A DNA stretch of 64,000 nucleotides from Siphonodentalium dalli (taxonomy: Eukaryota > Mollusca > Scaphopoda > Gadilida > Siphonodentaliidae). The stretch covers positions 143,683,559 to 143,747,558 of the forward strand of contig CP136066.1 in assembly GCA_032622095.1 (NCBI GenBank), written 5' to 3'. The notes under the pieces were generated by a model that was given only the letters and a program-made list of their open reading frames with translations, searched no databases and had not been told where the DNA came from. This document shows positions 48,701 through 56,760 of this stretch, piece after piece (within the stretch, counting starts at the first letter, position 1; each line of letters begins with the position of its first letter). The translations under genes and the position numbers were made by a program.

Positions 48701-50028
48701 TTGACAAAGTGAAGTTTGAGCTATTGCAATGGGTTGGCATCTGTCCCTGATCTGTCAGCAAATTCCTTTAGCACAACCAACAGGTCACATCTCTCATCCA
48801 AGCTATTTAATTTAATTTTCGATCAAAATCATGGCTGCCAGCAGCCATCTTGGATTTTACTCATTGCATGACTAAATACTTCAGCATGCCCCACAGAAAA
48901 TATTGTTCATCCAATTGATCTGAAACTTGATATGGCTTGTGCTAAGGGTCAGTGGAGTGGAGTTATTTCCTGATGAAAATAACCCTCTGCACGAACTTTA
49001 CTTCAACCATAAAACTGACGTCGTGATATGGCTCAGTGGCAGTGTGAACCCTGTACATGCAGTTGGTAAAGTCGTCTTGAAATTTGTGCTGAGTACACAG
49101 GGTAGATTTGCATGGCAACTTCTTGTAAGATCTGAGGATGCATATGATCTTCAGAAGTGATTTTAAGGCGTTCAATTGACCCTTTCTAACTTATATTTTG
49201 ATGCTCAGAAATTAGTTCTTTGTTAATTTGGGTTAAATAAACTCACTTTCAAATATGTCTTTCTTGACTTCCAAATCTTCAGTAACACATTCTATGACAT
49301 ATTTGACATCATTCACTGTCTCTTCTAGTCTACTGAGGCATAAGATTTGACCCTTAAAATACAAATAAAGATGTAAACATAAGAGAGTGAACTCATTGTG
49401 ATCCAGTTCTTATTTGATCACTAAGGTTAATCAACTGGATTGATATTGCAAGTACCGGTATTTCATTGTTGTACAAAAATGTTTTAAATCAAAAGGCCTA
49501 AAATAAGAGACCTATGTTTCCACTAGCTGACATATAAAAAAAATTTATTTTAAATTAAATTAAAAATCCCCACTCCAAAGTTATGAACTTCCTAATAAAG
49601 TATAATTGCTTTATGTACAGTGATTTTGCATATTGTCCCAGTTTTTGGACCAATTAGCCCAAAACATGCTGTAGTAGTATGCATGATGGTGTATTGGGAG
49701 GATTGGCTAAATTATTGGTTTTGAATCAAGTTACTGGTAGCAAGTCAATAACAGAGGCCTGAAAACATTCTAGAAATTCCAATGATAGCCAATATGCCAT
49801 TGATAGCATTAATAATACAAATTTTTAATGTAATCATTTTACCTTTTGCCACATTTAAAATTGCAAGGAAGTTCTTGCAATAGAAACTTACAAGATACGA
49901 TTTTAGTGTCAACACCCCATCTTTCTTTAGCATTTCTTTATCTTCTTCTAACCTTTGATAGGCACTGTTTAATGCTTTCAGGTTACTGTCATATAACTTC
50001 ACTCTGTGACCGTGGTAAGCTAATTCAC
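39590..50028 (-). CDS. 3-hydroxyacyl-CoA dehydrogenase-type NAD-binding domain fused to C-terminal RING finger (partial spliced gene, six exons)
   Basis: Six minus-strand exons (50028-49892, 49352-49247, 44342-44248, 43917-43821, 42314-42105, 39780-39590) join with consistent phases at every GT-AG junction and give about 277 residues ending in TGA. The first 45 residues hold the second Rossmann strand ending in LYDSN (ribose-binding Asp) and a helix. Then come VIECVTEDLEVKKDIF (family VVEAIVENLxVKxxLF), AVIVSSTLRLSMSDIT (family ILxSNTSSLxITxIA) and LGLRFLFPVYYIPEVEIT (family GLHFFNPVPVMKLVEVI). By this by-eye alignment the catalytic His is Arg and the Asn is Phe, while the Glu is kept. The C-terminal 3HCDH domain is missing. 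A Glu/Arg/Gln-rich linker leads to a C3HC4 RING (CAIC, PCHH, CKHC, CPIC). I infer a RING ubiquitin ligase using a dead dehydrogenase fold as a binding module. The 5' exons with GxGxxG and the start were not found. Confidence 0.85.
39826..40250. mobile_element. MITE family C, complete, 46 bp from the RING exon
   Basis: CAAGCCTGAATTTAGTG at the left, CTAAACTCAGGCTTG at the right. Both hairpins and the spacer are present. It lies in the last intron of the HCDH-RING gene. Confidence 0.88.
41221..41420 (-). mobile_element. LINE endonuclease fragment
   Basis: The minus strand reads IPPNKYKGQFIVLGDFNFHM followed by ENKVDSATKFSNVL, the GDFN block of apurinic-like endonucleases of non-LTR retrotransposons. 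After a frameshift near 41300, VYDIEVFDAPVSHSDHF gives the SDH block. It is short, frameshifted and inactive, and lies in the last intron of the HCDH-RING gene. Confidence 0.7.
41422..41528 (-). mobile_element. Small MITE family G, copy 3, next to the LINE fragment
   Basis: The minus strand reads CAGCCCTCGAAATTAG to CCATGGCCAATTTCAT with ATTCCACATGTTGCCGTGGC, matching 18881-18999. Confidence 0.72.
41541..42090. mobile_element. Family D element split by family B (HCDH-RING intron)
   Basis: The 5' part is truncated, with TTCATTGGTGGGAAATGTTC and on to CTGAAAATTTC before the insert. GGGATAACCACCCGTCAATG and TTTAGTATGAAAAAGGTTAA follow it. Confidence 0.78.
41652..42046. mobile_element. MITE family B, internally duplicated, inserted in family D (HCDH-RING intron)
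   Basis: TTAACCATTCCATGACTGGA at the left. A second near-copy of the 5' part (ATGACTGGAGCATCCTGAAA) starts at 41809. It ends GCCATGAAAGGGTTA. Family D sequence lies on both sides. Confidence 0.85.
42105..42314 (-). CDS. HCDH-RING gene exon (end of NAD domain and linker)
   Basis: 210 nt with TTGGCAG acceptor and GTATGT donor. The codon G|TG gives Val, continuing IIEN into VRIFIEKMGKTLFF, the last strand and helix of the NAD-binding domain. The next segment EEQRDERLRQRQEQ is charged and predicted helical. It is followed by a polar stretch ending RGNNPPPHDEDV. This replaces the point where the C-terminal dehydrogenase domain would begin in a catalytic enzyme. Confidence 0.87.
42397..42840. mobile_element. 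MITE family C, complete (HCDH-RING intron)
   Basis: CAAGCCTGCAAATAGTG to CACTATTTGCAGACTTG, with both hairpins present. Confidence 0.87.
43203..43336. mobile_element. Family D fragment
   Basis: Reverse-oriented middle part only: ATTTCCCACCAATGAATAGA through CAAATGAATAATAGACCTTC to GGAAGATTCCACTTA. Confidence 0.65.
43821..43917 (-). CDS. HCDH-RING gene exon (degenerate catalytic segment)
   Basis: 97 nt, phase 0 in and phase 1 out, with acceptor TTTACAG and donor GTAAGT. It encodes RTLGLRFLFPVYYIPEVEIT and on to IIEN. The family motif GLHFFNP is GLRFLFP here, so catalytic His is replaced by Arg, while the later VE pair is kept. A family A MITE fragment sits in the upstream intron, 40 bp from the exon. 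Confidence 0.88.
43958..44100. mobile_element. MITE family A, right end lost (HCDH-RING intron)
   Basis: The left arm and about 40 bp of the right arm are present, ending at CAACAAGTCATATTT. It lies in the 330-bp intron between two coding exons. Confidence 0.85.
44248..44342 (-). CDS. HCDH-RING gene exon (SSTLRLS segment)
   Basis: 95 nt after a long polypyrimidine tract and CAG acceptor, with donor GTACAG. The split codon A|GA gives Arg and joins DIFE to VSHICQPDAVIVSSTLRLS exactly in phase. The 31 full codons match the strand and loop that carry the SNTSS motif in active 3-hydroxyacyl-CoA dehydrogenases. Here it reads SSTLR, so the conserved Ser appears lost. Confidence 0.88.
44400..45480. 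other. Intron sequence of the HCDH-RING gene, unassigned
   Basis: Part of the 4.9-kb intron between exons 49247 and 44342. No repeat of the window was recognised here. Confidence 0.55.
45481..45703. mobile_element. MITE family B, 3' end missing
   Basis: TTAACCGTTCCATGACTGGA with two cores, stopping after GGTCTTTAATGC. Confidence 0.82.
45820..46166. mobile_element. MITE family C, right hairpin truncated
   Basis: CAAGCCTTGAAATAGTGTGT, a complete left hairpin and the spacer. The second hairpin stops at GCCCACTGTGCAGATAGTG. Confidence 0.82.
46352..47792. mobile_element. TTAA-flanked element (family F), 1.44 kb, in an intron of the HCDH-RING gene
   Basis: TTAACTCTTTCGCTGCCA at the left and TGGCAGTGAAAGAGTTAA at the right are inverted with one mismatch, bounded by TTAA. 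The interior is unusually GC-rich in places and has no recognisable transposase. It includes an imperfect 138-bp tandem repeat. I infer a non-autonomous piggyBac-type element. Confidence 0.7.
47129..47470. repeat. 138-bp tandem repeat (about 2.5 copies)
   Basis: ATAAATAATAGGTATAAGTA followed by TCTTATGCGCCGCAGGCGCC recurs at 47129, 47267 and 47405. GCGCCGCAGGCGCC, itself a short palindrome, occurs twice per unit. It lies wholly inside the TTAA element. Confidence 0.85.
48001..48060. repeat. 27-bp tandem duplication
   Basis: AGCATGCCTGGTTTTTGGAA plus ACAGTA is present twice in a row. Confidence 0.93.
48479..48543. mobile_element. MITE family C, right-end fragment
   Basis: CTCACTAAATTCACCCTCTG to CACTATTTGCAGGCTTG only. 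Confidence 0.8.
48640..49020. repeat. Interspersed repeat pieces in intron
   Basis: GGAGTGGAGTTATTTCCTGA to CATAAAACTGAC (48952-49020) recurs at 45755-45818. TTAGCTCAACTTGACAAAGT with GCAATGGGTTGGCATCTGTC nearby has the look of a common repeat end. An open frame at 48927-49160 has no recognised domain. Confidence 0.5.
49247..49352 (-). CDS. HCDH-RING gene exon (middle of NAD-binding domain)
   Basis: 106 nt between a TTAAG acceptor and a GTGAGT donor, phase 0 in and phase 1 out, encoding GQILCLSRLEE followed by VIECVTEDLEVKKDIFE. The intron before it is 539 bp. The next intron is 4.9 kb and holds several MITE copies and the large TTAA element at 46.4-47.8 kb. Confidence 0.88.
49892..50028 (-). 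CDS. HCDH-RING gene, first visible exon (Rossmann strand 2)
   Basis: On the minus strand a TTTCAG acceptor precedes GTGAATTAGC and a GTAAGT donor follows. The exon is 137 nt, entered in phase 1 and left in phase 0, and encodes 45 full codons beginning ELAYHGHRVKLYDSN. The preceding exon should end with the GxGxxG dinucleotide-binding loop. I could not find it in 50.3-51.1 kb or 56.3-57.1 kb. Confidence 0.85.
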
Positions 50029-50222
50029 CTGAAATATAATGTTGTATTGAAAGTTCAATTCACTATGTACCAGTATGTGGTAATTCTTGTTCAATGAATT
50101 CTGACAAAAAGTGTATTGTACAGTCTAAGTGCTTAAAGTCAATTCCCAATCCCAAAACTAAAGCCCCATTTTATTAAAGCCAATTAAAACTGATTTTGTG
50201 ACAAACATGGAAATGATCATAT

Positions 50223-50283
50223 TTGAGGTTACTGTCATAAAGCTTCACTCTGTGACCATGAAATGCTAACTTAATTCCTGCTG
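50223..50283 (-). pseudogene. Truncated duplicate of the first visible HCDH-RING exon
   Basis: The minus strand reads GIKLAFHGHRVKLYDSNLK, nearly the same as GELAYHGHRVKLYDSNLK of the exon at 49892-50028. Similarity runs from a CTTCAG-like acceptor through about 19 codons and then stops, without the rest of the exon or a donor. It appears to be a partial tandem exon duplication, probably dead. An alternative acceptor exon is possible but less likely. Confidence 0.65.
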
Positions 50284-51427
50284 AAGAAAGTTATTTGGGA
50301 GAGAGAGATCATAACAGGGGTTTAGGTATGTTAGGATGGGGTTTTCAACTTTTCATATGTAAAGACTAAAGAAATCAAATGATTAGGTTGTGAGGCACAC
50401 ACCTTAATATAGAACAAAAATAATTAAATGTCTGGTTCATGTTACAGGCCAGAAACAATTAGGGTTAGTAGGCAGATTAATTTTTTTTTTTTTTCTTTCT
50501 TTTCGACATACATGTACTAGTAAGTAGTAAGTACTAGTACTGTATTATTTACTAGTAAATACTGTTATGTCTCCCTCAAGATTATACTTTAAAGCTAAAC
50601 TTTGATTTTCTTTGTATATTACTAATAAAAAAAAGTACTTTTGACTCAGAAAACAACCCATTCTCAGACAATGATTTTTTTTTTTTATTTCTATGAAAAA
50701 TTTACCAAAATTTCAGAAAATTTTTGAAGACCACGAAAAAATGTTTAGGGCCAGGGGTTTAAAATAGGGTTGGTAGGGAAACAATTATGGTACAACTTAA
50801 CCAAACACACCTCTACACCATGTATTTAATTATTTCTTAAGTGTTTTAGAAAAGCCCCACTGTCAACTAAATCAGAGAATTATTCTGATTGCTGCACCTT
50901 TTTTTTCAGTTTATCATCCGATGACATTGACATGACCCCGTTGAGTGAAGTTCACATGTGATTGTTTTGAGCCTTAGATTTTCATGTCAGAGTGTTTTCT
51001 CAGCCCTTTAATTTTCTGTGGTAGGCCTACAATTTTGCTCACACACCGGTGATACTTCTTGCATGTGGCCGATCCCTAGAGGCTGCTTAAATAATATTAC
51101 GTCAAATCGGACCTCCTATTTACCGAGAACAACCGAGAACAAGTCCAAAATTAATAAATAAGTCATAATAATGTCCAAGTATAGTGTATATATCACTCTT
51201 AAGTATATATTGTATCATATTTGACCATTTAAATGACATATATGTAGTTATTTTACGTATACAGAGAACTTGAAACGTCGCCGCCATGTTCTCGGCTGGC
51301 GGTAACACAAAGGCATGAGTCGTGGCTAAGTGTTAATTAACGGGACCTGGGTCTGTTTGGTGATTAGAATTAATTGAGTTGTGTACACTAATATGTGTTA
51401 CTGTTAGTTAATCACTGCGATGTGTGA

Positions 51428-52127
51428 GTGCATAACATTGTAGGTGAGAAATCAACTGATGTAAAAAAAACACCTTCTGTAATCTGTCACTTGGAAGAAC
51501 AAATCCTACTCAAATCAGCAATTGAAACTGGATCTATAATTGGTATCGACGGAACATTTAATCTTGCATCTTGCTATGTAACAACTATTATTTTTAAAAA
51601 CCCTAATATTATAAGGAAATCAACTTCAGATCCACCAATACTTTTAGGACCTTTATTGTTGCATTGGGATGGTACTTTTTAATCTTACCATTGGTTCTTA
51701 TCTTATTTATCAAGTAAATTAGCAGGCATTTCACAAGATAAAGTAACATTTGGAACTGGTGATGAATTGTAACTTGTGAATGCCATAAACATCTTGTTTT
51801 CCAAACAGCACGCATACACTATGCACACGCCATCTTAAGGACAATCTTCTCCATAATATAAAAAGACCGACAATGATGAGACTGTGCAAAAAGTAATCAA
51901 TAAGGTTTTCAATACAAAGACTGGACTTCTGACGACAGTTGACAATGGCAGACAGACTTTATCAAATGGTAAATGATCAACTCAGGGATATTAGAAGTGC
52001 GCTGCACTCAACTATCAAAAGACCCAAAGGGCAATGTCACACACTCCCCTTAGATGGGGTAAATGTGCCGAGTCTCAAATGGTGGAGCTTGTGTGCTGTA
52101 ATAAGTGAAACAGCACAAGCACTTTAA
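51428..52127 (+). pseudogene. Decayed MULE transposase
   Basis: One frame reads IIGIDGTFNLASCYVTTIIFKNPNI and then ILLGPLLLHWDGTF, the DDE-type core of MULE transposases, with the first Asp in GIDGTF. After frameshifts near 51680 and 51800, another frame reads NSTHTLCTRHLKDNLLHN (about 51804-51857), the CxxHLKxN block. A last open stretch at 51939-52127 (MADRLYQMVNDQLRDIRSALH) may be the downstream part. At least two frameshifts and several stops mean no functional protein. Confidence 0.7.
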
Positions 52128-52197
52128 ACAAAACATAGGGGCACGTTGTCTGCCGGTCCAAAGCCGGGATAAAAGTTGATGGAAGTTTAAATTCGTG

Positions 52198-52278
52198 TCA
52201 AACCGAGAAGACACTACAAACCGAGAACAAGCTTAATTATCAAACCGAGAAGACACTACAAACCGAGAACAAGCTTAT
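52198..52278. repeat. Internal direct repeat carrying the MULE terminal motif
   Basis: A unit of about 45 bp, AACCGAGAAGACACTACAAA plus CCGAGAACAAGCTTA, occurs twice in tandem. CCGAGAACAA is the same word iterated in the two element ends, so these could be internal transposase-binding sites. Confidence 0.6.
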
Positions 52279-53091
52279 AGTCAGGAGGCAGGTCAGAGAA
52301 AATGTGGCTAGAACAATTTTTGCTAAACATTTTTAGTACCATATGCCAACAATGTTAATAATGTGCTATGGGATACCCCGATAAATAAAATCATTGTTGG
52401 CAATTTTCTAGTTACTTCTGTCAAGGTCAAAGGTCAAGGTCAAATTAGATATGCCAAATTTGCATAAATTGGACTAAAAAAATGTTTTAGAACAATTTCG
52501 AGTGAAAGGGCTTAGACTGCCAGAAACTTTGTGTCCACATTAATGTTTCCCTCCCCATTCCTCTCATGTTGATTGGGTTGTCAAATGTGTTGCCCATAAC
52601 AACAGTTGCTATGCAATTAAATTACCCTAGCAACGAGACCAAATTCTAACTTTAACCGTTTTATTTTTATGCCAAATATACCAAACTTTGCATTTTGTTC
52701 ACAATTTAATTGTTACTTGGCATATGTGCTGTTGCATTTTCCCTATTTTTACTATTATTTTCGTGAAAACACGTGAACTCTAAATAACTTTCAAAATTAT
52801 TTTATTCAACAACTCGGAAACGCGAATACCCGCATGCATGCATATAATACTGTTATAATTGATTAAATAAGTTAGCTTTTTGAACATGGAATATTCATAA
52901 TGTTGAAACTAATATAAATTAACCCGAACTATGAACCACAAGGGCTTGTAACTTGGCTCCCTCCCAATATGCGTCACCCCTATATAAACACATATCGGCT
53001 CCCTTACAGATGTCGAGTAATATTATAATATACTGAAACTAAACTGTTTAGTATGGAACGCCATAGCTGCCTTATATTGCCGATTGTCATT

Positions 53092-53372
53092 AGATGCAGA
53101 TACTTTGTCATTAGATGCAGATACTTTGTCATTATATTCAGATAGTTTGTCATTATATGTAGATACTTTGTCTTTATATGCAGATACCCTGTCATTATAT
53201 GTAGATATTTTGTCTTTATATGCAGACACTTTGTCATTATATGTAGATACTTTGTCATTATATGCAGATATTTTGTCTTTCTATGCAGATACTTTGTCAT
53301 TATATGCAGATACTTTGTCATTATAAGCAGATACTTTGTCATTATAAGCAGATACTTTGTCATTATATGCGG
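53092..53372 (-). repeat. 21-bp tandem array, left arm (about 13 units)
   Basis: Units of the form TTTGTCATTATATGCAGATAC repeat with substitutions (for example TATATG/TATAAG/TTAGATG). It is the inverted and shorter counterpart of the array at 54407-55312. All frames without stops are open because 21 is a multiple of three. Confidence 0.92.
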
Positions 53373-54406
53373 ATTCTTTTCATTATACGTTCGTTCCATG
53401 ATATTATATGTTGTGTCCATTTTGCGGAAGCCAAGACTGAAGACAAACGGAACCGATCTCATTCCAGGTGGCTGACTGAAATTAAAGTTCACCATTTATT
53501 GTTATCACTATTTGCCTAATGTGTATAGTTATCAGGCGATAATATTATTATGCGAATCATATTAGTTCAGTTTTGTGTCAATTATGATATACGTGGAATT
53601 TTATGCACGTGGTCCGTTCCGTGACGCGCTCCACTTTTTTTATTGCAACTTAATGTTCCGGAAAAAATGCGCTTAAAATGTGAAATCAGTTAGCCCATCC
53701 AAGTTTAGCTTTTTTAGCACGCCCGCGTGTATACTGGTGGCCAAATATTAGAAAGACATGGGCCGATGAGCGTTTTATAAATAGAATTTGTTTTTCCGGT
53801 TTATTTATTTAAAAGTCGAACTGCGCGATCACCGGTCACCGGTAAAAGGTGTACTTGGGAATTTCAATTTCGTTTATTGTCCTTTACATTATTATGTCAA
53901 TAATCATGATTTTTGGTTTGTGACAAGCTATGTCAATTACCAATAAAAGAAATTTAAAAGATAATTTGTAAGTCTTATATTTCAAACTTTTATAGATATT
54001 TTCGTTCTGCAGCCCACTGATGGTTGTGCATGGTCGGAGACGGCCGAGTCGGCCGCCGGTTCGTTAATTAGGTGCTGGTTGTTATTGTTATTTTGAGTTG
54101 GTCATTCGCGAAACCAACATATTTTATATTCTATAATTAAAATCATGGGTATATAATATATGATCTTGTTTATGGATATTGTAGGAAGTCTAATCTGGCC
54201 TTGTCAAATTGAGCTATAGCGATGGGATTTCTCGCAGGACAACACATTTCGGGGTTTCGTGGGGTGTGTATCCGCTGGATGTCTTATAGTTGCAGTATGT
54301 AACAATTATGACCGCGTTAATTGCTTTCGATGTTTAGGTATGAACAATATCTGGACCATGCACTCTTGGAGGGAACACAATACCTCCGATTTACATAATT
54401 ATATCG

Positions 54407-55312
54407 ACAAAGTATCTGCATATAAAGGCAACGTATCTGCATATAAAGACAAAGTATCTATCTATAATGACAGGGTATCTGCATATAAAGACAAAGTATC
54501 TATCTATAATGACAGGGTATCTGCATATAAAGACAAAGTATCTATCTATAATGACAGGGTATCTGCATATAAAGACAAAGTATCTATCTATAATGACAGG
54601 GTATCTGCATATACAGACAAAGTATCTATCTATAATGACAGGGTATCTGCATATAAAGACAAAGTATCTATCTATAATGACAGGGTATCTGCATATAAAG
54701 ACAAAGTATCTATCTATAATGACAGGGTATCTGCATATAAAGACAAAGTATCTATCTATAATGACAGGGTATCTGCATATAAAGACAAAGTATCTATCTA
54801 TAATGACAGGGTATCTGCATATAAAGACAAAGTATCTATCTATAATGACAGGGTATCTGCATATAAAGACAAAGTATCTATCTATAATGACAGGGTATCT
54901 GCATATAAAGACAAAGTATCTATCTATAAAGACAAAGTATCTACATAATTATATCGACAAAGTATCTGCATATAAAGGCAACGTATCTGCATATAAAGAC
55001 AAAGTATCTGCATATAAAGACAAAGTATCTGCATATAAAGACAAAGTATCTGCATATAAAGACAAAGTATCTGCATATAAAGACAAAGTATCTGCATATA
55101 AAGACAAAGTATCTGCATATAAAGACAAAGTATCTGCATATAAAGACAAAGTATCTGCATATAAAGACAAAGTATCCGCATATAAAGACAAAGTATCTGC
55201 ATATAAAGACAAAGTATCTGCATATAAAGACAAAGTATTTGCATATAATGACAAAATATCTGCATATATTGACAAAATATCTACATATATTGACAACGTA
55301 TCTGCATATAAA
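54407..55312 (+). repeat. 21/42-bp tandem array, right arm (about 43 units)
   Basis: The basic unit is GACAAAGTATCTGCATATAAA. From 54440 to 54905 it alternates with a variant (CTATCTATAATGACAGGG) as a 42-bp dimer repeated about 11 times. From 54960 to 55235 it is homogeneous 21-mers. The array start, ATAATTATATCGACAAAGTA and on to AAGGCAACG, recurs at about 54947, which shows a block duplication of about 550 bp. Long open frames here, with 7- and 14-residue peptide repeats, are by-products. Confidence 0.93.
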
Positions 55313-55369
55313 GACAATCGGCAATATAAGGCAGCTATGGCGTTCAATAGTTTAGTAGTGAAACACCAT

Positions 55370-56230
55370 GATCATGTATATCATTGTTCAGTCTAGGTCT
55401 ACTATAAGACTCATGCACGTTCAATTTACGAGACGGTCATAATATAAGTAATGTATTACAATCGACTATAATACCCAGACAAATGTTTTTACGATCCATT
55501 TTGTTAATAGGCCCTATATAACAGTTTATCGTATCTTCACATAATTTTAATAAAAATGACCTATATATAGACAATTGACGTTAATTTCAGTGGACATTAG
55601 AATATATTTACTATTTACATATATAGTTTACTAGTATTCATCCCTGGATTCACTCGCACATTTTATATGCCAATAATAAAACCAACAATAGTACACCTTA
55701 TTATGACCTTAATTTGTGGGTCGATAGTCCGAAAGTCATGGTTGTATGTTGAAGCAACAGAAGCAGGGGTAAAAGATATCTTCCTGCTTGAAAGCGGAAT
55801 GTTCCCTCAATAGGATAGCGACTATAGCTTACTTTCATAAATAAATGGAAATTCCGGCTCATTTCCGATTTTATCATAAACTAGCAGGGTTACCCGGCGT
55901 TGCCCAGGTTAAAGTGATGTGAAATCATCTGCATGATGTGGATATTTGGTGGGAATAGAGAATACTCTTGCTCAAAGTGTTACAAGTATTCTCATCAATT
56001 TTATATTCAAATAGCATCACAAAACATGATTCTTGCTCATAGAATATTATTATTAATTAATTAAGCCGATACGCTGTGTGTTAAACGAGATCATCGCTCG
56101 GTGGCGCTTACAATTTGTTAACAATATGTCGGTTAAATGCATAAAAGTAAACATTTTAATGAAAATATTGATGTCTACTGTAGATATTTCAAATAAAACA
56201 CTATATTTAATGTATATAAGGCATTTTAAA
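55370..56230. other. Right part of the MULE, non-coding
   Basis: It contains CTAGCAGGGTTACCCGGCGT (55882), similar to the start of the repeat at 32990, so another insertion may be nested here. No open frame of note. Confidence 0.45.
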
Positions 56231-56503
56231 CCTTGTTCTCGGTTGTTCTCGGTTGTTCTCGGTAAATAGGGTGACCCCGTCAAATCGCTAATCCCCATAG
56301 TTGCAATCCTATTCTGTATATGGTATATGTATTATGTATTTATTATTATTAATATTTATTATCATTTTGAGCAAACTCATGAGTCATGACACTCATGTGA
56401 TGTTTTGGCTGACAACTGACATGGAAAACAAGGCTGGACTTGCAAAATAATGAGTACTAAAATAAATAACATCGCACATTCTCTATAAAACAATCGAAAA
56501 AAG

Positions 56504-56760
56504 ATGTGTCACTTTACGTTACGTCCCACAGCGCAAACACAGTCGAGAGGCTTCAGCGCTGAAACATATACAGATACAGATGATGCAGAAATTCACACAA
56601 CATCGACCCCATCTCTGGCGGCACCAACAGCTAAACAGACAACAACTTCCGCATTCGATATGACGAATATAGGAAACTATCAAATTCAATCTGGCTTGTT
56701 AGCCACATCTAATAATATTAAAAACAAGTGTTACCAGCAATTTTGACGCCAAGTAACCCA
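56504..56760 (+). other. Unassigned open stretch sharing a 50-bp unit with 43.15 kb
   Basis: An open frame of 80 codons (THR/SER/ALA-rich, for example TSTPSLAAPTAKQTTTS) lies just outside the MULE. Its 5' part, CCCACAGCGCAAACACAGTC and about 30 further bases, is about 88% identical to 43158-43206. The shared unit argues for a repeat rather than an exon. No domain was recognised. Confidence 0.3.

Larger units (their letters stand above)
53036..55366. mobile_element. Nested inverted-repeat (foldback-like) element with 21-bp array arms
   Basis: Left flank GAACGCCATAGCTGCC (about 53056) and right flank GGCAGCTATGGCGTTC (about 55331) are inverted copies, each followed inward by CTTATATTGCCGATTGTC and then by arrays of the same 21-bp unit in opposite orientation. 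The middle (53380-54390) is unique. Outer sequence ACTAAACTxTT is also inverted. A target duplication was not resolved. It may be a separate insertion or an integral long subterminal repeat of the MULE. Confidence 0.7.
51110..56277. mobile_element. Mutator-like (MULE) DNA transposon, degenerate, 5.17 kb
   Basis: The direct repeat GTCAAATCG lies at 51101-51109 and 56279-56287 (10 bp if the preceding C is counted), as expected of a MULE target duplication. Inside it, ends match as inverted repeats: CTATTTACCGAGAAC on the left and its complement on the right, with CCGAGAACAA iterated twice at the left and three times at the right. A transposase relic with the MULE hallmark HLKDN lies near the left end. 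The centre holds an inverted pair of 21-bp arrays. The element lies between the HCDH-RING and CAMKMT coding exons, possibly in a 5' intron of the former. Confidence 0.8.

Noticed and set aside
48927-49160. 77-codon plus-strand frame as an exon
   Set aside because: Its 5' part is an interspersed repeat (also at 45755-45818), it lies within an intron on the other strand, and it shows no recognised domain.
51120-51308. Minus-strand ATG with MAATFQVLC as a possible first exon of the HCDH-RING gene
   Set aside because: It lies inside the MULE end, shows no Rossmann GxGxxG sequence, and has no convincing donor in the right phase.
53004-53519. Open frames of 80-163 codons in the left array
   Set aside because: Same explanation as the right array: repeat length is a multiple of three.
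54259-55396. Long open frames of 229 and 309 codons with peptide repeats
   Set aside because: They follow from a stop-free 21-bp unit. Open frames also run on the opposite strand through the same array, and no splice or domain signal supports a gene.
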